Source of the DNA: Hericium rajendrae
Lineage: Eukaryota > Basidiomycota > Agaricomycetes > Russulales > Hericiaceae
DNA length: 64,000 nt
Assembly: GCA_033439255.1 (NCBI GenBank)
Contig: CM065881.1
Span: 1,612,001 to 1,676,000 of the forward strand
Reading direction: 5' to 3'
Position 1 is the stretch's first letter. Every line of letters starts with the position of its first letter. The notes beneath the pieces were generated by a model. That model worked only from the letters and a program-made list of their open reading frames with translations. It searched no databases and was not told the origin of the DNA. Of this stretch, positions 32,998-45,578 are shown in pieces. A program made the position numbers and the translations under genes.

Positions 32998-34596
32998 ATG
33001 CTGTACAGGCCGAATGAGGAATCCATCACCGGCAATCTCCTGCCGAAGCACATGTGGATAGCCGAATGCTTGGTGACAAACCTCTGCCACATCAAAGACC
33101 GCGACCAACCAGCCTTACTTTCCGCGCTGATCCTCATTTCCGCTCATTCCCCAAGTGAGATGTCCGAAGTCGAAGCAATCTCAATCTATCTGAAACACAT
33201 GTTTCATTGCTATTTGGCTAACCACCAGAAGGTCGACTTTGCCAATCCTGCCCCGATCCCATACTGGATGCTGTCATCCAGCCTGCGCTGCGAGCTGGAT
33301 TATATTGCCCGGGAGTTGGTTGCTGCTTTTCTAAACCGTAGTATGTGTATCAATTTGAAAATGAGATGATTGAAAACTGATGTAACTTCAGTCCGGATGA
33401 CTTGGGATGCACAGCGTTACGCCAGCCGCATTCCGAAGAAATACACCGGACTCAACTCACCAACAGAAGCATCCCTACACCGGCGTTACCCGGGCCTAAC
33501 CTGGGGTACCAACAATACCTCGTGGCCTCTGATTGATGTCCCAATGACGGTCTCGGATACACACACCAATCACCTGGTGTGGTACCTACCAGGTGTGCTG
33601 TCCCTGGAACGACAGGTGGCAACTCGCATTTGACATCACCCGTCATTGTGTTGATCAATTGCTTGTGCAGGCCATCATGTTCAATGCTGCAAAGATCCTC
33701 GAGCCCCTCTTCCAAAGGAGCTGGACTGAAATTTACAGAAAGAATGGGCCGACGAATCCAGGACCAGCAGGATCGGGCATTGTCAAGTCCGCGAAGCAAG
33801 CAGCAGGCTTGAGGTCCAAGGGAACGAGGTCCGAAGCCATGAAGTCTCTGACTCGTCATGCTCAAAACCTTTATCATAATCCGGTAGTCTGCACCTTGCA
33901 TCCTGGCTTTGTAGATTTGTCCCCAGCATGGTTTGCACTCGGCCATGAGGTATGAGACCCTTCCTTCTATCGTCGATGTAGAATTCAGTGTGTACCTGGA
34001 TTTCGCTGTAGGACACTCACTTTCCCCTCTACACGTCTGTCTCCCTCAAGACCCAGCGGGCAAAAGAATGGCTGCTAGCATTCCAGGAATCAGGCGCGAT
34101 CATGAGTGCAATTCTTGGGGTCATATACCCAGAATTACACGAGGCTGGCATATGCACGTTGGAATGGCTCAGAGATATGCCGGAGTTTTGTGAAGTGATG
34201 TGCCACTGGACATCTGCATTTAGTGGTGTCTCGATCATCTCTAACCGGGCCACCATGCCGCATAGAGATATGGGAGGTCGCGCCGAATGGCCAGATCTCC
34301 TGGCGACGATCGGCACATATCCTGATGCAGAACTGCACCTCCAGAATCTCAACCTGAGGTTTGCATACAGGTCCGGGACACTAGCTGCGGTCTGCTCAAA
34401 AATGGTAATCCATGCAGTCCCAGAATGTGAACCGGACAGGGTGTGTTATGCATTTTGGATGAGAGATGCAGTGCACGAGCGCATGATCGTCAAAGCACCG
34501 GACTGGTGCAATGACAGTCAGTTCAACATCCCATCCGAACCCGACGTAACGGACGAGTCATCGCAGACTCACGCATCATTACCTTTTTCATTGTAA
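32998..34596 (+). CDS. TET/JBP-type 2-oxoglutarate/Fe(II) dioxygenase
   Basis: Four exons in frame: 32998-33340, 33392-33615, 33671-33949, 34051-34596, giving about 463 residues with no internal stop. The enzyme family oxidises 5-methylcytosine or thymine bases in DNA, using 2-oxoglutarate and Fe(II). Visible blocks: HLVWYLPGVLSLERQ, HPGFVDLSPAWFALGHE, SAILGVIYPELHEAG, then the double-stranded beta-helix core with VSIISNRATMPHRDMGG (H-x-D iron ligands), LLATIGTYPDAELHLQNLNL, the distal iron His in KMVIHAVPE, and the 2-oxoglutarate-binding Arg region DRVCYAFWMRDAVHERM. The fungal TET/JBP expansion is known to be linked to KDZ transposons, and this copy lies just upstream of a KDZ transposase on the same strand. 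The start may be further upstream if there is an extra exon. Confidence 0.8.
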
Positions 34597-34752
34597 TAGC
34601 ATATTCTTATCCCCGATGCTGTGAGATTCCTTGTGTCCCCACAATCCCCTTCCTCTGCTGTTCCTCCGTCTGCAGTTCTTCAGTACCATTTTCTTCAGTT
34701 GCTGGCCTGACTTTGCTCCCCCTTCCCAATATCCTCTTTACTGCTTTAATAG

Positions 34753-37700
34753 ATGCCACCCAGAGTGAAGAAAGGCCGTGGCATACGGATCGTCGTGCAA
34801 GAAGAACTTGAGACTGGGCGTGGAACACGGAAAGTCAGTCGGCCAGCGGCTCAACCCAAGCAAACCAAGGAGGCCGATGATGCCTCATCAGACCGGAATG
34901 GAAGCGGAAAGTGTGCCCGTGCTGACAGAAAGGGTGATTCGTCACGGACTACCCACCAAGGATCTACAGCCAAGGCCGATGGAGCTGCACACGTCTCCCC
35001 AGAAGCTCCGGTCATGACCGAGCAAGACTGGGAGCTGTATCATGCCCAGTCACTTAAACCGCGGAAACCCCGTGTACGTCTCCAGCTTTGGAATTCATTT
35101 CTGTCCTAATATCATTCATGTAGACAGACCGAACATGGCTGACCGAATGGACAGACACCGAAGATGACTACATTCACACGATTCTCCAGGGTGAGGCCCG
35201 AGAGGACACATGTGCCACAGTGCAATGCAAACGGAAACCCGAATGACGGTGCAAGGACTGCTTCTCCAGTCCGCAATTCTGCGCAAAGTGTTGTAAAAGG
35301 TGCCACAGTCATTTGCCATTCCACCGTGTTCAAAAATGGACCGGTACGCATTATGAGCTGGCTTGGCTCAGTGAACTCGGCGTTCTCATATATCTGGGAC
35401 ATGCTGGCTCACGCTGTCCGTCTATTGCTGAGAATGGCCATGATTCAGATAGCGCAGAATCCAGGACGACTGTTTCTTCCGGGATGACTCCTCGACCATC
35501 CAGCCATTCTATTCAAGACCCGAACCATTCATTCACAGCATTCCGTTCACCATCAAGTTCTTCCTCCTGAGGCCCTTCACCCCCTGCCATGAATGACATC
35601 CTATCAGGTTCAGAGGATGGGTACTCAGAGATCGGTAATTCAGAAGTTGTGTCACGGGCTGCTACGACTTGTCCGCCGTCTCCAAGTGAATTGACTACCA
35701 CCAGCAACACCAGCAGGTCACATATCCGGTCAGTCTTAGAGACCGTCCATGTTGGTAGAGACCACCGGAAGGAGAAAGAAGGGACCATTTCTACTGTGAC
35801 TTCCCAGGAACCCCACATTGATGACTCTGACACTGATACTCCAGCCACATCCATGCATTTACTCCCCAATCGTCACATCACTAGTACTCATGGAGACACA
35901 GGAGATATTGGACGATCAGCCGGGCTGGTGTCCGATGTACTTTCAGAATCTGAGGCTGAGTCACTACCAGCTGCCTCCAAATCCATGCGCGGCCGCCTCA
36001 TCACACGACCTCATCACAGCCGACAACCATCCCCATCACCACCCACACCCTTATCATCAACCCGAAGGATGACTACACGCTCACATAATGGAGCTCAGTC
36101 CAACGACGACCACCGAGGACCGGGGCCCAATTGTAGGACACCAAGTCCGGTGCCTACCATCCACTTTGACGAGTTCCAACGTGCTTCTGCCTACATGGCG
36201 AAGACTGAACAGGAAGCCATAGAATGTGGTGTCTTCCAGAAGGACCGGCCATGTACGCTAGCTGCGAGCCTCCTTGATGACGATGATTATGTCCATGAGG
36301 ATGATGGAGACACCGATTGGGAGCATGTCAATGAGGAAGATACCTTGGCGGAGGCTGAACGTCAGGCCCGGAGTCAGAGGCTCCATGCTAGCGAAGATAC
36401 ACCGGATTATATCCTGACCATTGTTGATCGGTCCGGAGTGCACGAATTAGGAGTGGTGAACTGCTATTGCTCTACTGATGAACCACTGCACCGTCAACTC
36501 CTTCGGAGCAATCTATTTCCAGCATCATTCCGTTGGCCCCAGACTGCGTTCACATTCCAGGTGTTAGAAGACTGTCGTTTGGACAATCTTGAATGCAAAA
36601 CCTCATTTTTCCAGTTCTTCGGAAAGCTCCGTCGACTAACCAACCCTGCCTTTCCGGATTCGGTTCCTGTTGCGTTGCATGCCTTAACAGTTCTCTCATT
36701 GGCACTAACACATTCTCATAGGACTGTTATCGGGAACTTATGCGGTCTCTGCGGGTATGGAGGCACCTGCAGTATATGCGATGGCATGGTTTCGGTCATT
36801 GCACTGACATGCCAGGAAATGGAGACTTGGCATTATTCTGTCCCACATGTCCTCAACCAGGAGAAAACATGCTGCCTGAAGACCAACTGTGAGTCCATTA
36901 TTTCCCATCCAGTTCTCTTTGTTGACTGCTGGTTTTCAGTGACCTCGATGCATGTATACAAATGCAGGATGGCAACTTTACTGCCCAGCTGGAGAAGATG
37001 AGAAGACCGGACAACGATTTCGCTTTGAGCGATGGCACCGGGTTCATGGTCGAGAGCAAAAGATACCATCAACATCTCCGCAGCAATCGGGAGGTCAGGC
37101 AAGAGGTGCAACTAAGTAGCATATTGCATTATGTGGTCGGTAACCGTTTTGCCTGCAACAGCGATCCACATGCAATGACCACCACGCGGTGAATCAAGCC
37201 AATGCCCGGAAGAGTAATTTATACTCATCCGGTTTGGGGTCCGCTGCCTGCATGCATGGGGCATTTATACCACACACGACAGTGGACTTTCAAAAGGGTG
37301 AACGGTAGGTGTATCTCTCTGTCAGTCCACAAAGATAATGTTGTGCTGACAGATAGTCTGCAGTCAAGTCAATATGGATTACTCCGTCTGCCAAGGGTTG
37401 GGGTACAAGTCGCAAGGTCTGACTACAGCGAGACTCTTGTATGACATCGCTTGCCAGTGGTTTGTCAATTTCTACTCACGTGTGGACCGGAGCGAATTTT
37501 TGGAACTACCTCCGGACATGGAAATTATATCCGGTATTGGTCTTTTCCACATCCACGGTCACCGGCAAGAATGCCTCGCTCGGTTTTCACCAACGTTCAT
37601 TCCGGGCGCACGCCAGGTAGATGGGGAGATATTGGAGACATTGTGGGCTCCTTTGAACGAGATCTCACGAAGTACGAGAGGGATGTCTATCTCTCACAGG

Positions 37701-39265
37701 AGGGAGATTTTGGATGATCACATGAATGACTCAAATTGGAAGAAGCTTGTACACAGCGGTATGCATGTTTCGATCATTGTATGAGCTCCCTGACCAGTAC
37801 TGAAAGTCGGGAGCAGTGAAGTCATTGTGCAAGAAGTGGAAGAAGTCAGCAACAGGTCTCGAGATTGCTGAGACAGCATTCGCAGATTTTGATCACACAG
37901 TGCCTGACGACGTCCATGATGGATGGAAGAAGATAGAAGAGACTGCACAGAAGAACCGCTTACGGGATATAAAAGCAATGGACGTATATGATCTGCAGAT
38001 CGACGGACGTATGCTCCCAGCCATCCTCAGCCTGGAGAACAATTGCTAATGTCATAGACAGTACCAGGAAAAGCGGAAATGGAAAACCGACTTGTGGCTG
38101 CAGTGGAGTCTGACAGGCTTCGTGGTTGCGCTGCATGGATTCACTCGGGACTCAAGATAGAAGAGGCTCAGTGCGTTGTCCGATTTACCATTCCTTTATT
38201 CTGACGAAGCCAATGGTCATGCTAGGCTACAGCTGGCAGCATACGTCCGAAGCGTTGGTAAAACTGCTACATTAAACCAGCAGAACACCATCGCAGAACG
38301 ACGACGACGGCTGCAGACCCAAATTGATCAGTTTGAACGGCGGAGTCTGCCTTACATGTCCGAAGGCGAGGATTGGATCCCCGGATTCACTATCAGACGG
38401 ATGATCGATGACGGCGCCGAATATGATGAACTATGGGAGGACGTCCGCACTGAATATTCGAGACCTCTCATCGATGACGATGCAGCAATTCTGCCAGAGC
38501 GCGTTGCCCTTCCATTGCCCTCCACTGTGGGAAAGGCACTGGCCACTACTCATGGACTTCACGGCGTGTTGGAACAGGAAATTGACCTTCGGATCGGGCA
38601 AATGAACGATGCGCTTAGTCAGCTCCATATAGCTCTCAGCGAGAAGGCATTCCAGTTCCGGATGAAGGTGCGGGCGGCCCGCGGATCACAACGAAAGCGG
38701 ACAAGGGCTTGGGCAGATATTGAGACTACGGACAAGGTTGTCCAACAGCAGTGCCGTGTCTACAACCAAGCACGATGTGCTCTAAACAGCCTTGGGCTTG
38801 CAGATTCTGACACATTGAAGACTTATAAGGTCTTGCACCGGTCGGACTTATGGGCGCAGACATTTGTCATTGACTCAAGCATGCGGGGATCTCGTAATGA
38901 ACCTCTTTCATGGTTCTGGAGACTGGGACGGAAAGGCGAGAATGACAGTAAATGGACAATGGAATGTGGGTCCGGTCTGCTGCATTCAACATGATCCCTG
39001 TCACTGATGGAGAATTGTAGTTTATCGTGTTCACTGGCTACGGTCTCGGGCCCAGATGAAGCAATGGCGTGCGGAGCGGGAAGCCCTTCCAAGGGAGATG
39101 GCACGAACGATCAATTACTTCACCAAGAGGGCAGAACGGTGGGGAAAATGGAAGGCCAACAACACAGATCCAGGGCACCAAAGCTATGCCTCCAGACAGA
39201 TGGCACTCTGGATTAGCATGGCCAATCAGGCAGAGAGTGCATTTGCAGAGGCATTGGCACAATAG
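34753..39265 (+). CDS. KDZ transposase of KDZ-2 (probably inactive copy)
   Basis: Start MPPRVKKGRGIRI. In order: a CxC2-like cysteine cluster (CKDCFSSPQFCAKCCKRCH, LPFHRVQKWTG), VVNCYCSTDEPLHRQLLRSN, FPASFRWPQTAFTFQV, LECKTSFFQFFGKLRRLTN, DCYRELMRSLRVWRHL, ALFCPTCPQPGEN, QDGNFTAQLEKMRRPD, ARLLYDIACQWFVNFYS (first catalytic region, about 37450), FHIHGHRQECLARFSP, VDGEILETLWAPLNEIS, ILDDHMNDSNWKK, and the C-terminal helical region (KRTRAWADIE, SWFWRLGRKGE, VHWLRSRAQMKQWRAERE). About ten introns with GT-AG signals keep the frame. Oddities: in-frame TGA codons near 35249 and 35568 (both fit CGA to TGA), and a frame change near 38175. A different lineage from the KDZ-1 enzyme. Confidence 0.85.
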
Positions 39266-39560
39266 TACTTCAACAATGTTCATGCCTTTTTGATTTGTGG
39301 TATCAAACCCGGAGACGAAGAATGTGCATTAAAAACATCACAAAAGAATGACTGTACAAGTAATATTATTCTCAGGCAGATGGCTGGACCAAAAATGGAG
39401 CACGCCTCACGGAAGGTCGGATTGAATCAGGAACAACACAGTATCTCAAGCCAGTCCCGGTCCTACTGTGTGTACGTTTAGTTGCAGCATGACTTCCCTT
39501 TTTGCTGTCCTTGGGTACATCTCACTGCAGTTGCTGGTGCGCCTCCCCCTCTACAAACCG

Positions 39561-41114
39561 TCACACAAATTCCAGGTCTGCTGAACTCGCCCGAGACATC
39601 TCCGCAAGTAGTGCTTGCAGATCAACCTCTGACGGGGGTTTGGCGGCCTGAATGCGCCCTTGTGTGGGTTCTTTCAGGATCTCTACAAGCAATGTTAGAA
39701 GGAAGGGGAATGATATGTACACACATACCGACAATGACCTTGTTAGCCGCAGGCTTCCTGGGACGGGATGGGCCGGCAACGCTCGAGGAGCGGGAGGCAG
39801 CCGGATGCTGTGATTTGGATATGGATCCTGAATGCCTCCCCCGGTGTTGTGCTGCATTCCAGGCCCTACGATTCTGAGGTGTGTTGTGGCTGCAACGCTC
39901 CCGACGGATGTCACAACCGATACAGATATTTGGATGGCCCTCTTGGGTGGCACAGCGGTCACCGTGTTTCACGCAGCCATTGCATCGAAATGGCTATCCA
40001 GAACTCAACTGTCAGGAGGGGGATCATCGGACAAGGAGATCCACCCACAAAAGGAATCTCGGTTAGGTACGGGTTGTACCAAGATTTCTTACTGGGCTGG
40101 CGCCGCCGATTATACAGGCCAAATTTGGGCGGCGGAGACGGTTTTCGGAGTACTTCGCGTGGCCGAAGACCAGACCGCTGCATTGAACGACCCACCGTGA
40201 CCGCCCTAGATGCGAATGTCGATGCAGATTGTGATGCGGGAACAACATCGGGATGCAGAACCTGACTTTCCGTGGAACTGGCCAATGAATGATAGGGCAG
40301 CTTGTGAACCATGCGTGACCGAGGAGGGCCAATCTTGGCACCGGGGGGGAGGCCTGACTGGCTTTCCTCGGTTTCCTCGCTCTCTTCGCCTGAACAAGCA
40401 CATCGTCAGTAGACTGATTATATGGGGAAACTGTAAGGGATACATGCGGGCAGGGAGCATACCCAGGTCGGACAATGACTGCATTGCTGGAGCGTCACAG
40501 GCTGGTCTGGTGGGGGGAGTCATTCCCTGATTTGTCTCATCCCCATTGCTGCACCACAAATTGACAAACCAATCGACGAGGGAGTCCGGAGTCGAATAGC
40601 GGACGGCATCCTGTGCAGGGACAAGTAATTCCGCTATCAGGGACAATGTCAGGCTACATCCTTGCAGATTACAATAGCGAGCTTATGGTTCTCCCACCAG
40701 CGCAGGCCCAAATCCATATTTTGCGCCTTGACATTCAAATTGCGATCCTGAGGATCAAGAAAGCTTGCGAGCTGGCGTAGATTGAATAAGCCCTCCGGGT
40801 CCGTCTGGCTCTGCAAGAAGTTGAGGTAGCGGGCTGTGTGGCGCATATACCCGGGGGTCAGCATCATCATTTCCCTGACACCTGCCTCCATGGCCGACTC
40901 CCTGATCCTCTTTGCTGAGACCTGAACATAGTTTAGCAACGTGGAGACCAGTGAATTGAAAAGAGCATACCATTTCTTTTGTGAATTCTGTTTGCCAGGC
41001 ACGCCGTGCATGCTCTGACAACCGAACAGGTGCTCTGCTAGCAGCATGAAGTGCGAGCCCAACACGCACCGACAAGATCAAGTAGCTGGCATTCAGAACG
41101 TTGACACTGTCCAT
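39561..41114 (-). CDS. Zn2Cys6-like protein (paralogue A)
   Basis: Start ATG at 41114 (MDSVNVLNASYLILSVRVGL). Intron 1 ends in TTCAG and leads to VSAKRIRESAMEAGVREMMM. Then DPQDRNLNVKAQNMDLGLRW and WENHKLAIVI, a linker with GLRPREVLRKPSPPPKFGL, and CNGCVKHGDRC...CIGCDIRRERC, the same C-x2-C-x6-C-x9-C-x2-C-x6-C pattern as paralogue D. The last exon ends EVDLQALLAEMSRASSADLE. An intron or frame change between the linker and the Cys cluster (about 40000-40090) is unresolved. A Gal4-like cluster suggests DNA binding, possibly to the many TACGG or TCCGGA words of the element (inference). Divergent from the gene at 41603. Confidence 0.6.
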
Positions 41115-41602
41115 AGCAGCCAGAGGTAAGAAAGAATGAAAGTCTGAGAGAGAGAGAGTGACGCAGAAGGGGATCAAGATGCACAATTGGACTGCCAACG
41201 TGTCACCCATGCAGTGATTGTCATGTGTTACATCATCGCAGGCGTGGACCGCAAGAGGTTTGAAATTTTGTTTCAAGCCACCATTGATCAGATGACTGAT
41301 GTTGCGTAGTCCGGTGGGTCTGGATCATTCGTGTTTGTGTTGTCATTTTCGGACCGGAACCCCATGCCCCTAATCCGATCAGACCTACCTTGTGCATGCC
41401 CGTTACACGCGGTGTTAAGAGAGGTTCCGCATTATCACAGCTTCCATCTCCCCTTCCGCCCCTCGTCCTCACGTCCTGCAGCCTACCGTCCTTTGCTCAA
41501 CTCTGGTCGTGAGCTCCAGAAGTAATATGGGTATGCCGCATATTACATAGGTCTTTGTGTCTTTCTGACGATTGTTGAATAAATCGTACAATCCTTGCGG
41601 TG

Positions 41603-42514
41603 ATGCCTATCAACACACATCGAGGATTTCAAGCTTTGGCGCATGACACAGAGCTTGTTGGTGAGAAGAATGTGGCCGGAGACATGAGTGGCCAGGATGC
41701 AGCGCCGAGCAGTGTGCCACCGCTTAGTCAGGAGTCGGACTGGCAGTTGAAGGAAGGCATGGTACGTGGGATCACATTGGACATCAGTGAGAGGCAACTG
41801 ACAATCTTCAGAACCTGATGATGGAGTTGGGTGATCAGTTCTCTGAAGTGGAGGGGAGCCAGGACAATTTACCGTATGTAGATCAGGTTTTCGGTGTGAC
41901 ATTTGACGTTTGACCATATTGTAGTAAAACAGATGGCACCATCGATTCATTACCTCCAGTCCGCACCGAGTTAACTGACAGGGGAATGCTAGGGCATACT
42001 GACGGACGCCCCCTTGCCGACCTGGCCAATGCGGAGTCCAATGTCGGAGATGTGCCGCCCTCTCAAGAGCAGGTTCCGACGTCTCAGGATGTTGAAATGG
42101 AGGATGGCTTACGCACCCCGGTTCCACATTCTGCATCGGTGTTGGCGGCCCTCGGCCAGGTGAGTTGAGCCAGGTGAAGATTTGAGAGACATCTCGCTGA
42201 TGTTCTTCGTAGGATCTTCCCGATAGCGAATTCCTACCCCCGCCTCCGAGAGCACCGGTCGATGAGAAATCCCGGATTATCTGGATCAAAGGTGCACTTC
42301 GTGGTATGGTTCTTTCTCACTTTTTTTCGGAACCATATTCATTTGCTATCTAGCTCATATCAGGTGGATAACGGATCGGAGAGAGTCCCTGCTCCGGGAG
42401 TTGCGGGACTTGGAATCTCGGGCAGCTCAATTAGAGTTATTGAGTGCCTCATATACCATCCCTCCGGATGCCCAGGGTGAGAGAAACGCAAGCGAAGGCT
42501 CGTCAAATGTATGA
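41603..42514 (+). CDS. small acidic coiled-coil protein, partner of paralogue A
   Basis: Five exons with consistent GT-AG signals: 41603-41761, 41812-41873, 41925-42159, 42213-42303, 42354-42514, giving 235 residues with no internal stop. It begins MPINTHRGFQALAHDTEL, is acidic and Pro/Ser-rich in the middle (PSQEQVPTSQDVEMEDG), then has DLPDSEFLPPPPRAP, IIWIKGALRAHIRWITDRRE and a short coiled coil (LLRELRDLESRAAQLELLS). No named family is recognised. About 490 bp from the divergent start of paralogue A, the same layout as at 23183/23577 and 50172/50526. Confidence 0.6.
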
Positions 42515-43524
42515 TAGCTTTGGTGCTGAGTTCAGCTAAGCGCCAACGATTGAATATCAGTATGGAAGTATGGATCTTAGAATAGGAACTAGGAAATTGT
42601 AAGAAATTTCCAATGGGGACACGAAGGTGAGACAAAGTTAGGTTCGCGGTAGGTCAATGGGACACAATGGGTTGGCGGGGTACTGAGTAAAACCGTGTTC
42701 ATACTCCGGCCTCATTCCCTCGATATAGTGCTGTCTTCTCAGATTATGATACCCAGGTATTCCCATGTATATGCGAGCGTATCATGTCCACTTCCACAGA
42801 GCGCACCTGGTCCATACACGACCCTAACCTTGCAATTTAGAGAGAATGAAACTGAAAAGGCGTGCGGAAAGAACCACCATCTCGATATCTCTCAGCGGGT
42901 ACATGATGATGCCCACCATGGGACCTTCGCATTGGCTCTGTCTAGATATCCAGTGCAACATCCTTTCTAACCGAGCCCACGACGATGCAGCGGATTTGCC
43001 AGAGACCCCCAACACTGTCGATGTCTTGTAAGGTTAAGCTATAGCCGCGCGTGCTCCACATCAGCTAGGTTAGAGTGAAGACAAATTGGCCCAAGCTTGC
43101 CGGAAGCTGGGTTACTGTCCAGACATGGGGGCCTGCAGGGTTCCCGCCAAGGAGAAAAAATTGAGAGAAAATCTGAATTTCAGCAGATCAGGTACACAAT
43201 CCCGATGAAATTGTACAACATCAGGCTGGAACCAAAGCTTCATCGGCACGGATTCGGGGCCTTCCGACTGGGCTGTCCGGACACGGGCTTTAAAAAAATT
43301 GACCCCGGTTGTATACCAGTCCATACCAATTATACGGGGTCTTCTCATGCACCGCCGCATCATGCAACTGTCAATCCGGTCAAATGTAGTCATAACGCCA
43401 CACACCTGTCACCCTGGCCAGCTGTTTATAAACTGCTCATCCATAGTCCACGTTTGTTAGTTTTTCTCTGCCTCGACGACTACCCTTACTTATTGTTGCT
43501 GTATCCATCACCCGAAAATACATC
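42515..43524. other. no gene seen
   Basis: Spacer before the F-box gene. Frames at 42695-43031 and 43097-43555 have no recognisable motif and no splice structure I would trust; the second overlaps the F-box start and its probable promoter. Confidence 0.4.
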
Positions 43525-45509
43525 ATGTCAACCGGATCAAGTTTCCAGATCTTGAGGCAAGTCCGGCGGGATCTTTCATCCATCAATGTTTGAATTACTG
43601 ACTACTCGCATCCCCTTCCAGGATTCCTGTACACCCTGACCCAGTTGATATAGAACAGCAGCGAGCTGCCATTGACGAGGAGCTAAACCAGCTACTCCTC
43701 CTCACCCTCGATGCTCGTGCCCGGCGAAACAGATTATCACCCCTGATCCGCATCCCCACCGAAGTGTGCACGCGCATAGTTCATTTTCTCGCTGCCAACC
43801 AGCGGTCGGGTCCCAAAGACCTAGGGTGGGTCAATGTCACCCATGTCTGCCGCACTTTGAGATCCAGGGCACTCGAGGATCCAAGCCTCTGGACTACCAT
43901 CAGCGACGGACTCCGTACGCCATTGCGAAACGCAATGGTCATCTGGTCCCGGTCTCTGCCCCTCTCTTATTCTATCACCTACACCAGATGGAACCCCCCT
44001 ACCTTGGATACTGTCGAGCTGCTCTCCAGAACAATCCATCGCATCCGTGACCTTTCCCTCCAAAACTTTTTTGTCAGCAGCATGCAAAACCTCTGGCCAT
44101 CCATGGCCCATCCAGCCCCGATGATTGAATCGGTGATTTATGTGCTCCCTAGATGGTCCTCCTATCAAGGTATCAATATGCTCCCCGCTGACCTCTTCGA
44201 CAATCATGCTCCATTGCTACGTAAGATGATGCTTCGTTGCATCGTCCCGGTGTGGTCCGGGAGTATTCTACGTGGTCTCACCAATCTCCACATTAATAAT
44301 AAATCCACCCGATCAGATCTGCTAAATATTGATCCTGACCACAAGATTATTTTCGACCATCCATCGGACTATGTAGCATCTGAAGAGGCACCTCCTGTTG
44401 CTCCACCCAGCGTCAACGCTTTTAGAGAGATGCTCGAAGCTCTCGGTCAGATGTCCAACCTTCAAATGCTGTTTCTCTCCCACTGCTTCCCTCCTCTCCC
44501 CTCCCCTCCTCCCGTCGTGCCTGTGGTCACATTCGGTTCTCTACAAAAATTCACATGTCAGGACAAATCATTCCTGCACATGGCGCATGTCATCAAGCAC
44601 ATCACTGTACCTCCCTCTTGCAATATCCTCATCCTCGGCGATCACCCTCAGGCCGGCGAATTTGCCCCACTCACAACATTCATTGATAGCCACATCTCAC
44701 CCCATCCCCTGAGCATGCGCATCGGTTTTATCTCTTATAACCTAGCCTGGGACATCTACTTATCAGGATATCCTCCCTTCTCCGATCACACCGGCCATCC
44801 CACCTTTGACCCAGATCTCCCGAACATCTCGGTTGTCGTGTACGCCAATACCGATGGGTATGACGATGAGAGACCTCCAGAGAGGCGCCCCATGATAGAG
44901 GACCTCAATCATGTCCCAAGCACAGAGACCAAACGTCAGATACGGCATCTTGTTCTGGACTTTGGAGAGGACCACGGTTTGGAACACTGGGACAATTACA
45001 TCATCGAGAAGATCACTTTTCGCGACTGGCTCTCTGGTTTCCATGCCTACACCGGCATTGAAACCATCGCGGTGCAGGGCGACAGTGGCCGTACGCTCTG
45101 TATGGCTTTAGCCGCACCCCGCTCCTTTATGCCCCCTCCTCCGGAGGAAGATGAAGTCGAGCCGATCACAATCCTGGACTCAGATGAAGTCGACGAGGTC
45201 CCAATGCCAGACTCGTTCCCGCACCTCTTCAGAAATCTATTACGTATCGAGTTCATGGAAGTCGATTTTAATACAAGTTACCCCAGGCCTCGGGATAGTC
45301 CGTGGTCCATATATGAGGTTTCTCGTCCTTCCTATGCCATTGGCTACATTCTCAAGCAATCCCTGTCCCATCGCTATGCGGTATTTGGGACACGGCTCAC
45401 TCTCGTCATCAAGCATTGCACAATCACGATCAACCAGGTGAAGGAGCTGCGAAGCCTTGCAGATGTAGAATGGGACTATCTGCAGTCTCCGTTGACAGGA
45501 GAGGATTGA
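43525..45509 (+). CDS. F-box / LRR-like protein, copy 2
   Basis: Exon 1 43525-43556 (MSTGSSFQILR) and exon 2 43622-45509, joined by a GC-AG intron (GCAAGT...TTCCAG), give about 639 residues. Clear paralogue of 24735-26697: DIEQQRAAIDEELNQLLLLT, then LSPLIRIPTEVCTRIVHFLA, LGWVNVTHVCRTLRS, SLWTTISDGL, LRKMMLRCIVPVWSGS, an acidic insert (EEDEVEPITILDSDEVDEV) and YAIGYILKQSLSHRYA. Exon 2 is 1888 bases in both copies. It would act as an SCF ubiquitin-ligase receptor if expressed. It appears intact. Confidence 0.85.
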
Positions 45510-45578
45510 AGGGTGCGCGGAACCTGTGGGGGAGCCTGGCTTGAATTACGAAATTTGGTTACCACATGTATTTTTAAT

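Noticed and set aside
43097-43555. Plus-strand frame of 152 codons before the F-box gene
   Set aside because: Overlaps the F-box start and the first intron; no recognisable domain.
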